Assembly (NCBI GenBank): GCA_036154955.1
Contig: JAYZWL010000020.1
Span: forward strand, 1 to 32,747
Direction: 5' to 3'
From: Albimonas sp036154955
GTDB lineage: Bacteria > Pseudomonadota > Alphaproteobacteria > Rhodobacterales > Rhodobacteraceae
DNA length: 32,747 nt
Part shown: one piece after another, positions 1 through 8,570 of the stretch
How the letters are laid out: every line of letters starts with the position of its first letter
How positions within the stretch are numbered: the stretch's first letter is position 1
Notes under the pieces: model-generated
What the model saw: only the letters and a program-made list of their open reading frames with translations
Databases searched by the model: none
Told to the model about the DNA's origin: nothing
Translations under genes and position numbers: made by a program

Positions 1-41
1 GGGCGCGGGGCGCGGGGGAGGAGCGCCGGCCCCCACCCCCT

Positions 42-65
42 CCCTCCCCCGCAGGCGGGGGAGGG
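42..65. other. GC hairpin 3' of pepF
   Basis: Two 11-base arms (42-52 and 55-65) are perfect reverse complements around a 2-base gap, so a real hairpin would open one pair at the tip. It lies about 60 bp past the pepF stop. No T-run follows on the minus strand, so it is at best a weak or Rho-assisted 3' end. The rest of positions 1-124 is G/C homopolymer-rich and shows no gene. Confidence 0.3.
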
Positions 66-124
66 GGCCGCGTGCGGCGGGGGCGGGGGAAAGCGGCGGC
101 GCGGCGTCTGGCCCCGGCCGGGCG

Positions 125-1978
125 TCAGGCCTCCGACGCCTCCAGCTCGCCGATCATCCGGTCGATCAGCGCCAGGCCCTTCTGCCAGAACTCCGGATCG
201 GTGGCGTCGAGCCCGAAGGGGGCCAGAAGCTCCTTGTGGCCCTTGGCGCCGCCGGCGGCCAGCATCTCGAAATACTTGTCCTGGAAGCCCTCGCCGCTCT
301 CCTCGTAGACGGCGTAAAGCGCGTTCACCAGCCCGTCCCCGAAGGCGTAGGCGTAGACGTAGAAGGGCGAGTGGATGAAGTGCGGGATATAGGCCCAGAA
401 GGTCTCGTAGCCCGGCGCGAATTCGAACGCCGGCCCGAGGCTTTCGGTCTGCACCTCCATCCAGATCCGGCCGAGGTCGTCGCCGGTCAGCTCGCCCTCG
501 GCGCGGGCCGCGTGGACCCGGCATTCGAAGTCGTAGAAGGCGATCTGGCGGACCACGGTGTTGAGCATGTCCTCGACCTTGCCCGCCAGCAGCGTGCGCC
601 GCTTTTTCGGGTCCGTCTCCCGGTCCAGCAGGCGGCGGAAGGTCAGCATCTCCCCGAAGACGGAGGCGGTTTCGGCCAGCGTCAGGGGGGTGGAGGACAG
701 GAACTCGCCCTGGCCCGCGGCGAGGATCTGGTGGACCCCGTGGCCGAGCTCATGGGCGAGCGTCATCACGTCCCGGGTCTTGCCGAGGTAATTCAGCATC
801 ACATAGGGATGCGCGTCGGTGACGGTGGGATGCGCGAAGGCGCCCGGGGCCTTGCCCGGCTTGACGGCTGCGTCGATCCAGCCGTTATGGAAGAACGGCT
901 CGGCCAGCTCCGCCATCTTGGGCGAGAAGCCGGCATAGGCGTCCAGCACCGTGTCCTTCGCCTCCTGCCAGCCGATCTTGCGGTCGGGCTCGTCGGGCAG
1001 GGGGGCGTTGCGGTCCCAGTGCTGCAGCTTGTCGAGCCCCAGCCACTTCGCCTTCAGCGCGTAATAGCGATGCGACAGCCGCGGATAAGCCGCGACCACC
1101 GCGTCGCGCAGCGCCTGCACCACCTCGGGCTCCACCTGGTTGGACAGGTGACGGCCGGTCTGGGCGGAGGGCATCTTGCGCCAGCGGGTCTCGATCTCAT
1201 GCTCCTTGCAGAGCGTGTTCATGATCCGCGCGAACAGGGGAAGCTGATCGGCGAACACCTCGGTCAGCGCGGCGGCGGCGGCGGCGCGGCGGCCGCGGTC
1301 GGCGTCCGACAGCAGGGTCAGCGTGGATTCCAGCGGCAGCGGGCCGTCCTCGCCCTCCACCTCGAAGGACAGCCGGGCCATGGTCTCGTCGAACAGCCGG
1401 TTCCAGGCGGCGGCGCCGACGACGGACTGGTCATGGAGGAACTTCTCCAGCTCGTCCGACAGCTGGTAGGGCCGGTAGGCGCGCAGCCGGTCCAGCCAGG
1501 GCTTGTAACGGGCGAGCTTCGGGCTCTCCGCCAGCATCCGGGCGATCTCCGCGTCCTCGATCCGGTTCAGCTCCAGCGTGAAGAACACGGTGGGGGCGGT
1601 GATCTCGGTGACCTCGCCGTGGCGGTCGCCCATGAACTTGGCGCGCTCGGGGTCGGCGGTGTTCTGGTAGTGGCGCAGGCCGGCATAGGACATCACCCGG
1701 CCCAGCCGCTGCTGCAGCCGCTCGTAGCGGATCACCGCGTCGGCCATGGCGTCGCCGGAAAGGCCGGCCATCCTGCCCTCGAACGCCTCGGCCAGCGCCC
1801 TGGCCTCGGCCCGGGCCGCGTCCAGGTCGTCGCGCAGCGCAGGCGCGTCGGGGCCGGGATAGAGGTCGTCGAGATTCCATTCCGGCAGGTCGCCCAGCGG
1901 TCCCCCCGCCGGGCCCGGGCCGGTCGCATCCGCGACATCGGCGAGCGGCGGGCGGTCGGGTCGGGCGGTCGGCGTCAT
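125..1978 (-). CDS. pepF: Oligoendopeptidase F (M3 family zinc peptidase)
   Basis: This is a cytoplasmic zinc metallopeptidase that hydrolyses short peptides. The protein has about 617 residues, normal for the PepF/M3B family. The zinc site is visible as HELGH at about residues 409-413 (context TLAHELGHGVHQ), with the third ligand expected in the AETASVFGE segment about 25 residues later. I chose the ATG at 1978 because GGAG lies 9 nt upstream; an in-frame ATG at 1993 would add five residues but has no visible Shine-Dalgarno sequence. The gene is monocistronic: upstream is the 3' end of the OmpA lipoprotein transcript, which ends at a terminator. The family assignment is secure; the physiological substrates are not known from sequence. 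Confidence 0.95.
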   Translation of the reverse strand: MTPTARPDRPPLADVADATGPGPAGGPLGDLPEWNLDDLYPGPDAPALRDDLDAARAEARALAEAFEGRMAGLSGDAMADAVIRYERLQQRLGRVMSYAGLRHYQNTADPERAKFMGDRHGEVTEITAPTVFFTLELNRIEDAEIARMLAESPKLARYKPWLDRLRAYRPYQLSDELEKFLHDQSVVGAAAWNRLFDETMARLSFEVEGEDGPLPLESTLTLLSDADRGRRAAAAAALTEVFADQLPLFARIMNTLCKEHEIETRWRKMPSAQTGRHLSNQVEPEVVQALRDAVVAAYPRLSHRYYALKAKWLGLDKLQHWDRNAPLPDEPDRKIGWQEAKDTVLDAYAGFSPKMAELAEPFFHNGWIDAAVKPGKAPGAFAHPTVTDAHPYVMLNYLGKTRDVMTLAHELGHGVHQILAAGQGEFLSSTPLTLAETASVFGEMLTFRRLLDRETDPKKRRTLLAGKVEDMLNTVVRQIAFYDFECRVHAARAEGELTGDDLGRIWMEVQTESLGPAFEFAPGYETFWAYIPHFIHSPFYVYAYAFGDGLVNALYAVYEESGEGFQDKYFEMLAAGGAKGHKELLAPFGLDATDPEFWQKGLALIDRMIGELEASEA

Positions 1979-2250
1979 GTTGGACAACTCCATGAGCGTG
2001 GTCGCTTGAACGGTTGCGCGATATAGCGCGTCCGGGGCGGGGGAGAAAAGCGCCGGCGGCGGTAAATTGCGCGCATAGGAATGAAGTTGCTGGGAAACCG
2101 CGGTTCAGTGCGGAAACGGGACCGGCGGGCCGGCGAGGCTCCTCGGCCGATCCGCCGCTTCGATCGGCCGAGGACCGGCCGCGCCCGCCGCCGCCGCCGC
2201 CGCGCGGGCGCCCGCCATCCCGGGCCGCCCCGCGCAAGGTCCGCGGATCA

Positions 2251-2287
2251 AAAGGAAAACGCCCCGCGCACGAGGCGCGGGGCGTTT
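2251..2287 (-). terminator. Rho-independent terminator of the OmpA lipoprotein gene
   Basis: A perfect 13-bp stem (2257-2269 with 2275-2287) and 5-nt loop is followed on the minus strand by a T-rich tract (TTTCCTTTT, including the stem's last bases). It lies about 55 bp past the stop of the lipoprotein gene. The plus-strand side has no T-run, so it acts in the minus direction. Confidence 0.85.
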
Positions 2288-2340
2288 CCCATTCTTGCCG
2301 TGAGCGCTGCGGACCAGGGCCCGCGGCCGCCGTCACGCGA

Positions 2341-3168
2341 TCACTCGGAGATCGCGATGGTGGCGCGACGGTTGCGCGGCTCGCGCACGCCGTCGGCGGT
2401 CGGGACGGCGAGCTCGGTCTCCGAGCGGCCGGCCTTGGAGATGGTGCCGGCGTTGACGCCCGTGGAGGCGGCGCGGGACAGGATAGCCTGCTCCACCGCG
2501 GTGGCGCGACGCTCCGACAGACGCTGGTTGTAGGCGACGGAGCCGACGGTGTCGGTGTGGCCGACGATCGACACCAGCGGGGCGCTGTAGGAGGCCAGCA
2601 TGGTCACGACCTCATCGATCACGGCCTGGGCCGCGGCGGTGATGTCGGCCTTGTCGAAGCCGAAGTAGACGGTCATGTCGGAGGCGACGCCGCGGCAGGC
2701 GACCATGGCCTCTTCCAGCATGGCCTTCGCATCGGCGGCGGAGACGCAGGCGAAGGCGCCCTCGGCCAGCGACTCGAGATACTGGTCCCAGTAGGCCTGG
2801 GCCTTGGCGCAGGCTTCCGGACGAACGTTCATGTTCGCGTTCACCAGCGACACGACGTCGTCATAGGCGATCTCGGGGGACACGCCCAGCTCGGCCGGGG
2901 TCCAGGGCGCGACGCCGCCGGCGGCGGCGGCCTCGGACTTGGCGATGTAGGCGGTCGAGTCCATCCAGTTCACGTCGGTGCGCGCCGAGCGAACGGCGAG
3001 CGCCTGATACTCGCGAGCCAGAGCCGCGTTGAAGCCGGAGCCCTCGATCGAGGTCCCAAGGTAGCTCTCGGCCGTGAACGTGTCGCCCAGGTTGGCGCCC
3101 GGCAGGTACGAGCAGCCGGCAAGCGCCAGGGCGGTTCCGGCCATGGCAGTCCGGGAAATGATGTTCAT
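2341..3168 (-). CDS. OmpA-family outer-membrane lipoprotein
   Basis: The 275-residue protein starts with a lipoprotein signal: a short hydrophobic stretch and a lipobox LAGC, with Cys19 as the predicted lipidated residue. The C-terminal half (about 167-275) is an OmpA-like peptidoglycan-binding domain. It carries VGHTDTVG at 202-209, NQRLSERRA at 214-222 and a closing NRR, the residues that normally grip diaminopimelate. The middle part (20-165) is not a recognised domain and holds three Cys residues that could pair. The start at 3168 is preceded by GGAGAGAGGG. A longer open frame to 3294 would bury the signal peptide and is rejected. Expected role: tethering the outer membrane to peptidoglycan. 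Transcribed alone, with its own terminator. Confidence 0.9.
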   Translation of the reverse strand: MNIISRTAMAGTALALAGCSYLPGANLGDTFTAESYLGTSIEGSGFNAALAREYQALAVRSARTDVNWMDSTAYIAKSEAAAAGGVAPWTPAELGVSPEIAYDDVVSLVNANMNVRPEACAKAQAYWDQYLESLAEGAFACVSAADAKAMLEEAMVACRGVASDMTVYFGFDKADITAAAQAVIDEVVTMLASYSAPLVSIVGHTDTVGSVAYNQRLSERRATAVEQAILSRAASTGVNAGTISKAGRSETELAVPTADGVREPRNRRATIAISE

Positions 3169-3458
3169 CCCTCTCTCCGTCTCGGTTCGCCCGGCTGCGG
3201 CTGCCGGGTCATGAAAGTATGGGCGCCGGCCATCGTGGACTTCCGACTGCACCCTGCGGTTCCGATGCCACGATCCGCGTCGTCGATCAACCATCTAGGA
3301 GGATTCGCCGACCGGAACCTGCCGCGGATTTCACGCCTCGTCGCGTTTTAACAACACATTGGTCTCTTAGGCCTAACTTCGCGGCGATTCTGTGGAGAGC
3401 GTAAATCGAGTCACCGGCGTTTCAAGGCTTGGGGTCGAGGGCGATACGGAAAAGTCAC
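3169..3458. promoter_or_regulatory. Divergent intergenic region with an A/T-richer patch
   Basis: This 290-bp gap separates the divergent lipoprotein and Fis-type HTH genes, so it must hold promoters for both. Positions 3340-3380 are clearly richer in A/T than the surroundings. I could not pick convincing -35/-10 pairs, so no specific promoter is claimed. Confidence 0.35.
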
Positions 3459-3734
3459 ATGATGGATGATGCAAGGCGCGACGGGCGCGGCGGCGGGGAA
3501 ACGGGTGAGTCGGGACGGGAGGCCGGTCAGGCGATCGGGCCGGCGCCGGCGGACTGCGCGCCGCTGCGCGGCGCCGACGGCCACGCCCGCCCGTTGTCGG
3601 AGGTGGAGGGCGACGCCATCCGCCACGCCATCCGGCTCTACGCCGGCAACCTCTCCGAAGCGGCGCGGCGGCTGGAGATGGGGCGGTCGACCCTCTATCG
3701 CCGGCTCCGCGTGCTGGGCGTCGGCTCCGACTGA
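3459..3734 (+). CDS. Small Fis-type helix-turn-helix protein
   Basis: The 91-residue protein has a disordered, Gly/Arg-rich N-terminal half. Its C-terminal Fis/HTH_8 domain (about residues 45-87) shows the pattern EGDAIRHAI...GNLSEAARRLEMGRSTLYRRL, like the DNA-binding end of NtrC-type activators. It lacks the receiver and AAA+ domains, so it would be a stand-alone DNA-binding protein. I chose the ATG at 3459 (a second ATG follows immediately); a TTG at 3429 in the same frame is possible, and the Shine-Dalgarno is weak either way. It is divergent from the OmpA lipoprotein gene. Targets cannot be inferred. The HTH call is firm; biological role unknown. Confidence 0.8.
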   Translation: MMDDARRDGRGGGETGESGREAGQAIGPAPADCAPLRGADGHARPLSEVEGDAIRHAIRLYAGNLSEAARRLEMGRSTLYRRLRVLGVGSD

Positions 3735-4499
3735 ACGCGGGGATCCGCGTCCGGCGCGCGACCTCCGGGGCCGTCCGCCCTGCGCGCAACCGGGTCGTCC
3801 TCGCCGGCGACGCGGGGGCCAGGGCCTGGCGGGCGGGCCGCGGGGGGCGACGGAGCGCGTGGCGATGGCGCAGGGCGACGACGGGGCGGGGCGACGACGG
3901 GGCAGGGCGAGAATGGGGCAAAGCGACGATGGGGCGGGGCGCGACGGGGCGCCGGCGCCGCGCGCCCGTTCCCATCCCGCCGCCGGGCCCCGCCGAGCCC
4001 GGGGCCGTCCCATCGCGGGGGGCGTCGGCGCCTGGCGTCTCCCGCGCCGGCGCCGCGTCGAAATGCCCTTGACGCAGAGACTTAAGGGGCGATCCTGAGG
4101 GCGCGCCGAAAGGCGGCTGATCCGCCGCGTCGGGAATCGGTCCCGAACCGCAACCGGTTCGGCCGCCCCGGTCGCGCGGCCTGCGCCGCAGATCGTCGCC
4201 CCGCCCCGCAACCCGCGCCGCGCCCCGCCACCCGCACCGCCGCGCGACGACATGCGTCGCCTGCCGTCCGACCTCCGGGCCGCGGTCGGGCGGGCTGCGG
4301 GGCGATGGCGGTTGCCGACCTGCAGGGCGCATAGGGCGCGGCGGCTTCGATACCGGACGGGCGGTTCCCCCCCCGACCGTCCCCAACCGACGGGCCTCCA
4401 CCGACCTTTCCCCACCGACCATACTCCGCCGGGCGTCCCCGACCGGCCGTCCGCGCGGCCCGGGCGCCCCGCGCCTCCATCCCAGACCCGGGCCCGGCT
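3735..4499. other. Gene-free GC-rich stretch
   Basis: No supportable gene lies between the Fis-type gene and the ETF-QO terminator. Open frames on both strands here encode Arg/Pro/Gly-rich low-complexity sequence with no recognisable family, typical of GC shadows. It contains the 16-bp tandem repeat at 3872-3950 and a second loose C-rich repetition of CCnACCGACC-like words at about 4370-4450. Confidence 0.6.
3872..3950. repeat. 16-bp tandem repeat, five copies
   Basis: Five consecutive units are readable: AGGGCGACGACGGGGC (3872), GGGGCGACGACGGGGC (3888), AGGGCGAGAATGGGGC (3904), AAAGCGACGATGGGGC (3920) and a 15-base last copy (3936). The unit length is not a multiple of three, which argues against coding. 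The copies differ by one to four bases, so the array is not freshly amplified. Confidence 0.85.
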
Positions 4500-4536
4500 C
4501 ATGAAAAAGCCGCCGGCGCGCAGGGCGCCGGCGGCT
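4500..4536 (-). terminator. Rho-independent terminator of ETF-QO
   Basis: A perfect 12-bp stem (4508-4519 with 4525-4536) with a 5-nt loop is followed on the minus strand by a run of five T. It lies about 40 bp past the ETF-QO stop. It is one of the two clearest terminators in the window. Confidence 0.9.
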
Positions 4537-4575
4537 GGTTCGCGCGCCTCGCCGGCCCCGCGGGGGCCGGGCGCG

Positions 4576-6234
4576 TCACATGTTGGGGTAGTTCGGCCCG
4601 TCGCCGCCCTGGGGCGTGGTCCAGTTGATGTTCTGCGGCGGGTCCTTGATATCGCAGGTCTTGCAGTGGACGCAGTTCTGGAAGTTGATAACGAAGCGCG
4701 GGTCCGACCCGTCCTCGTTCCTCACCACCTCGTAGACCCCGGCCGGGCAGTAACGCTGCGCCGGCTCATCGTATTTCTTGAGGGTCCAGGCGATCGGGAT
4801 CTCGGGATCCTTGAGCTTCAGGTGGCAGGGCTGGCTTTCCTCGTGGTTGGTCGCCGCGAAGCTCACGTTGGTCAACCGGTCGAAGCTCAGCTTGCCGTCC
4901 GGGCGGGGATAGTCGATCGGCTGGTATTTCGACGCCCGGCCGGTGGCTTCCGCGTCGGTCTTGCCATGGCCCAGCGTGCCGAACAGCGTGCCCCCGAAGA
5001 GCGAGGCGAACCACATGTCCAGCCCGCCCAGCGCCAGCCCGCCGACCAGCCCGTAGCGGGACCAGAGCGGCTTGACGTTGCGCACCTTCTTGAGGTCCGC
5101 GGCGATGGGGCCCGACCGCACGTCGGCCTCGTATTCCACCAGCTCGTCGCCGCCGCGCCCGGCCTGGATCGCGGCGAAGGCCGCCTCCGCGGCCGCCTTG
5201 CCGGACAGCATGGCGTTATGGTTGCCCTTGATGCGCGGCACGTTGACCATGCCGGCCGAGCAGCCCAGCAGCATCCCGCCCGGGAAGGTCAGCTTGGGCA
5301 GCGACTGCCAGCCGCCCTCGGTGATCGCGCGGGCCCCGTAGGCGACGCGCTTGCCGCCTTTCAGCAGCTCCGCCACCACCGGGTGATGCTTGAGCCGCTG
5401 GAACTCCATGTAGGGGTAGAGATAGGGGTTCTTGTAGTTCAGATGCACCACGAAGCCGATGAACACCTGGTTGTTCTCGCCGTGGTAGATGAACGACCCG
5501 CCCCCGGCGTTGTCGCCCAGCGGCCAGCCCATCGTGTGGGTGACCTCGCCCTCGCGATGCTTGGCGGGGTCGATCTCCCACACCTCCTTCATCCCGAGGC
5601 CGAATTTCTGCGGCTCCTTGCCGTCGGAGAGCCCGAATTTTTGGATCGCGACCTTGGACAGCGAGCCGCGCACGCCCTCGGCCAGCATCACGTATTTGCC
5701 GCGCAGCTCCATGCCCGGCTCGTAGGAATCGCCGGGCGTGCCGTCGGGGTTCTTGCCGAACTCGCCGGCCACCACGCCCACGACCTCGCCGTTCTCGCCA
5801 TAGACCAGCTCGGAGCAGGCCATGCCGGGGAAGATCTCCACCCCCAGCTCTTCGGCCTGCTCGGCCATCCAGCGGCAGACATTGCCCATGGAGACGATGT
5901 AGTTGCCGTGATTGTCCATCAGCGGCGGCATCGGGAAATTGGGGATGCGCAGGTCGCCCGCGGCGCCCAGCACCAGGAAGTTGTCGGCCGTCACCGGCAC
6001 GTTCAGGGGCGCGCCCTTCTCCTTCCAGTCGGGGATCAGCGCGGTCAGGCCCGACGGGTCGAGCACCGCGCCCGACAGAATATGCGCGCCGACCTCGGAG
6101 CCCTTTTCGAGCACCACCACGTTCAGGTCGTCGCCCCCCAGCTGCTTGAGCCGGATCGCCGCCGAGAGGCCGGCGGGGCCGGCTCCGACGATGACGACGT
6201 CCACGTCCATGGTTTCGCGTTCGATCTCGCTCAT
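4576..6234 (-). CDS. Electron transfer flavoprotein-ubiquinone oxidoreductase
   Basis: This membrane-associated flavoprotein passes electrons from reduced ETF (from fatty-acid and amino-acid dehydrogenases) to ubiquinone. The 552-residue protein has the FAD dinucleotide motif VGAGPAG at about 16-22. It ends in the family's 4Fe-4S ferredoxin module, with likely cluster ligands Cys496, Cys521, Cys524 and Cys527 (the latter three in CVHCKTC). Length and motifs match mitochondrial and alphaproteobacterial ETF-QO. The start at 6234 has AAGGA 7 nt upstream; an in-frame extension to 6318 lacks support. It is monocistronic with its own terminator, and the etfAB genes are not in the window. Confidence 0.96.
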   Translation of the reverse strand: MSEIERETMDVDVVIVGAGPAGLSAAIRLKQLGGDDLNVVVLEKGSEVGAHILSGAVLDPSGLTALIPDWKEKGAPLNVPVTADNFLVLGAAGDLRIPNFPMPPLMDNHGNYIVSMGNVCRWMAEQAEELGVEIFPGMACSELVYGENGEVVGVVAGEFGKNPDGTPGDSYEPGMELRGKYVMLAEGVRGSLSKVAIQKFGLSDGKEPQKFGLGMKEVWEIDPAKHREGEVTHTMGWPLGDNAGGGSFIYHGENNQVFIGFVVHLNYKNPYLYPYMEFQRLKHHPVVAELLKGGKRVAYGARAITEGGWQSLPKLTFPGGMLLGCSAGMVNVPRIKGNHNAMLSGKAAAEAAFAAIQAGRGGDELVEYEADVRSGPIAADLKKVRNVKPLWSRYGLVGGLALGGLDMWFASLFGGTLFGTLGHGKTDAEATGRASKYQPIDYPRPDGKLSFDRLTNVSFAATNHEESQPCHLKLKDPEIPIAWTLKKYDEPAQRYCPAGVYEVVRNEDGSDPRFVINFQNCVHCKTCDIKDPPQNINWTTPQGGDGPNYPNM

Positions 6235-6380
6235 CCGGGCATCCTTCGTGTCACTCCCCCGGCCGCACGGCAGGTTGCGGCCGACATTCGAGGTAAAGCG
6301 CGGCCGGGGGGGCGTCAACCGATCCGGTGGGAAGCGGGCGGCGCCGCGCCCCCTATCGGGCCCTTCGGGGCGGGGCTAGG

Positions 6381-7328
6381 ATGCGCCCCATGCAGGACGG
6401 GGCGGACATCGACGGCTGGCGCCGGGACGGGACGGGCGGGGCGGACTGGGCCGCGGCCGGGCCCGCCGCGCTGCTCGCCGCGCTCGACTTCCAGCTCGAC
6501 GGCGGGGCGGACGAGGCGGTGGGAGAGGCGCCCGTCGACCGGTTCGCCGAATCCGCCGCGCTGGAAGCCGCCCGCGCCGCCGCCCGCGAGGCCGCGGGGC
6601 GGGGCGACGGGCAGGAGAACGGGCGGGGGAGAGGCGCCCGCGACGGCGCCGCCCCCGCCCGCAAGGCTCCGCCCGCCATTCGCCCGCCGGCGGAGGTCGA
6701 CCCCAGCGACGCCGCCCGCGCGCTCGCCGCCGCCGCCCCCGACCTCGCCGCCCTGCACGACGCCATCCGCGGCTTCGAGGGCAGCCCGCTCAAGCGCGGC
6801 GCCCGCAACACGGTGATCTGCGACGGAACCCCCGGCGCCCGGGTGATGATCGTCGGCGAGGCCCCGGGGCGGGAGGAGGACCGGGAGGGTCGGCCCTTCG
6901 TCGGCCGCTCCGGCCTGCTGCTGGACCGGATGCTGGCCGCCATCGGCCTCGCCCGCACGGCCGAAGACCCGGCCGAGGCCGCCTATATCACCAACGTCGC
7001 CTACTGGCGCCCGCTGGAGAACCGCCGCCCCTCCTCCGACGAGGTGGCCATGCTGCTGCCGTTCCTCGCGCGGCATATCGAGCTGGCGCGCCCGGATTTC
7101 GTGCTGCTGATGGGGGCCGCGCCCAGTCAGGGCCTGCTGGAGACCGCGGTGGGCATCACCCGCCTGCGCGGAACCTGGCGGGACTGGCGCGGCGTGCCGG
7201 TGCTCCCCACCTTCCATCCCGCCTTCCTGCTGCGCCAGCCGGAGCGCAAGCGCGAGGCCTGGCGCGACCTGCGCGCGCTGCGCGCCGCGCTGGACGGCGC
7301 GAAACCCGAATTCGGAGCCCCTGCATGA
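6381..7328 (+). CDS. Uracil-DNA glycosylase, family-4-like, lacking Fe-S cysteines
   Basis: This is a DNA-repair enzyme that excises uracil from DNA. The 315-residue protein has a low-complexity Ala/Arg-rich N-terminal 110 residues and then the catalytic fold: motif A GEAPG at 159-163, the GRPFVGRSG strand, NRRP at about 214-217, and the C-terminal HPAFL motif at 279-283. Classical family-4 enzymes hold a 4Fe-4S cluster with four Cys. This protein has a single Cys (147), and the expected positions read EGSPL, AYWRP and VAMLLP. So the fold is kept and the cluster is lost. Start is ATG 6381; ATG 6390 is an alternative. The stop overlaps moaB by 4 bp (ATGA). Confidence 0.88.
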   Translation: MRPMQDGADIDGWRRDGTGGADWAAAGPAALLAALDFQLDGGADEAVGEAPVDRFAESAALEAARAAAREAAGRGDGQENGRGRGARDGAAPARKAPPAIRPPAEVDPSDAARALAAAAPDLAALHDAIRGFEGSPLKRGARNTVICDGTPGARVMIVGEAPGREEDREGRPFVGRSGLLLDRMLAAIGLARTAEDPAEAAYITNVAYWRPLENRRPSSDEVAMLLPFLARHIELARPDFVLLMGAAPSQGLLETAVGITRLRGTWRDWRGVPVLPTFHPAFLLRQPERKREAWRDLRALRAALDGAKPEFGAPA

Positions 7329-7894
7329 GCGACGCGGCCTCTTCCCCTCCCGCCCATGGCGGCCCCGCGGCGCGGGAGTTCATCCCGTTGCGCATCGCGG
7401 TGCTGACCGTCTCGGACACCCGCAGCCTCGCCGACGACCGTTCCGGCGACACGCTGGTCGCGCGGATCGAAGCCGCGGGCCACGGGGTGGCGGCGCGGGA
7501 CATCGTGCCCGACGACCGCGCCCGGATCGCCGGCCGCCTGCGGGACTGGGTGGCGGATCCGGGCGTCGACGTCGTCATTTCCACCGGCGGCACCGGGCTC
7601 ACCGGCCGCGACGTGACGGTGGAGGCGCATCGCGACGTCTACGAGAAGGAGATCGACGCCTTCGGGACCGTCTTCGCCGTGGTTTCGATGGGCAAGATCG
7701 GAACCTCGGCGGTGCAGAGCCGGGCCTGCGGGGGCGTGGCGGGGGGGACCTACCTTTTCGCCCTTCCGGGCTCTCCCGGCGCCTGCCGGGATGCGTGGGA
7801 CGGGATCCTCGCCGCCCAGCTCGACTACCGCCACAAGCCCTGCAACTTCGTCGAGATCATGCCGAGGCTCGACGAGCATCTGAGGCGCAAATGA
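7325..7894 (+). CDS. moaB: Molybdenum cofactor biosynthesis protein MoaB
   Basis: MoaB/MogA-type domain of 189 residues, with the molybdopterin-binding core STGGTGLTGRDVT at about 86-98 and a conserved SRACGG segment. In the family it adenylylates molybdopterin (MogA activity) or stands in for it; many bacteria carry only MoaB. The ATG overlaps the stop of the glycosylase gene (ATGA), and the stop in turn overlaps the NUDIX start (ATGA), so the three are probably translated in a coupled way. A longer N-terminus than E. coli MoaB (residues 1-20 look disordered) is the only oddity. No other moa, mog or moe gene is nearby. Confidence 0.93.
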   Translation: MSDAASSPPAHGGPAAREFIPLRIAVLTVSDTRSLADDRSGDTLVARIEAAGHGVAARDIVPDDRARIAGRLRDWVADPGVDVVISTGGTGLTGRDVTVEAHRDVYEKEIDAFGTVFAVVSMGKIGTSAVQSRACGGVAGGTYLFALPGSPGACRDAWDGILAAQLDYRHKPCNFVEIMPRLDEHLRRK

Positions 7895-8403
7895 CCTTCC
7901 CCGACGAGCCCGACTTCCCCGTCTACGGGGCGTGGGAGACGCCGGGGCCGGGCGCGGGCGCGCTGGTCTATGCGGTGGACGCCGAGGCCCGCGTGCTGAT
8001 GCAGCTGCGCGACGACCGCCCGCACCTGCCCGGCGCCGGCTTCTGGGCGCCCTTCGGCGGCGGGGTGGAGGCGGGCGAGACCCTGCGCGAGGCCGCGGTC
8101 CGCGAGTTCTGGGAGGAGACCGGGATCACGCTGACGCCCGAGGCGCTGCGCCCCTTCGGCCGCTGCCTGTCCACCCGCCGGTCCCGCGCGCGGCTCTACG
8201 CCTTCGTGACGCGGCTCGATGTTCAGCCCGACGCGATCCGGGTGGGGGAGGGGGCGGGCTTCGCCTTCTACACCGCCCGCCAGCTGCGCCTGATCCCGCT
8301 GGCCCCGGCGCTGGCCCATGCCTCGCTCGGCATCGCGCAGCTGATCGAGGAAGGCGCCTTGCCCGAGGCCGAGGGCGCGGCGCCCGTAGCGGTCAGGGAC
8401 TGA
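7891..8403 (+). CDS. NUDIX hydrolase
   Basis: The protein of 170 residues has a complete Nudix box at 57-79 (G-x5-E-x7-REFWEETGI), which binds the metal ion and hydrolyses a nucleoside diphosphate linked to another group. The preceding strand (GFWAPFGGGVEAGE) is typical of small housekeeping NUDIX enzymes. The substrate cannot be read from the sequence; the glycosylase neighbour would suit nucleotide-pool cleaning, but that is only context. The start at 7891 overlaps the moaB stop by ATGA; an open frame reaching back to 7795 lies inside moaB and is rejected. It is the last gene of its operon, followed by a REP-like doublet. Confidence 0.9.
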   Translation: MTFPDEPDFPVYGAWETPGPGAGALVYAVDAEARVLMQLRDDRPHLPGAGFWAPFGGGVEAGETLREAAVREFWEETGITLTPEALRPFGRCLSTRRSRARLYAFVTRLDVQPDAIRVGEGAGFAFYTARQLRLIPLAPALAHASLGIAQLIEEGALPEAEGAAPVAVRD

Positions 8404-8438
8404 CCCCGCCCGGCCGCGTCGCTTCGGCCCCGCCTGGC

Positions 8439-8510
8439 GCGCCCCGGGCTCGACCCGGGGCCTCTCCGCCCCCGCCGCCTGCGCGAGGCCCCGGCTCAGG
8501 GCCGGGGCGC
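8439..8510. repeat. REP-like palindrome doublet
   Basis: Two inverted copies of the same element (8439-8464 and 8481-8510) lie between the convergent NUDIX and purQ genes. Copy 1 has the core CCCCGGGCTCGACCCGGGG. Copy 2 has CCCCGGC-TCAGG-GCCGGGG, where the tip pair changes from G-C to C-G while staying paired. May act as a bidirectional 3' end. Confidence 0.75.
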
Positions 8511-8570
8511 CGGAAGCGCGGTCGCCCGTGTTGGTGATTGCGTCCGCCCGGGACGCCGCCCCGCGTCCGC

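Noticed and set aside
236..2026. 596-aa open frame antisense to pepF
   Set aside because: His/Gly/Val-rich shadow of a conserved gene; no family resemblance or ribosome-binding site.
3373..4502. Minus-strand frames of about 350 aa over the Fis-type gene and the GC desert
   Set aside because: Arg/Pro/Gly low-complexity product, antisense to a recognisable HTH gene; contains the 16-bp repeat.
4252..6816. 854-aa plus-strand frame
   Set aside because: Antisense to ETF-QO and then out of frame with the glycosylase; no domain.
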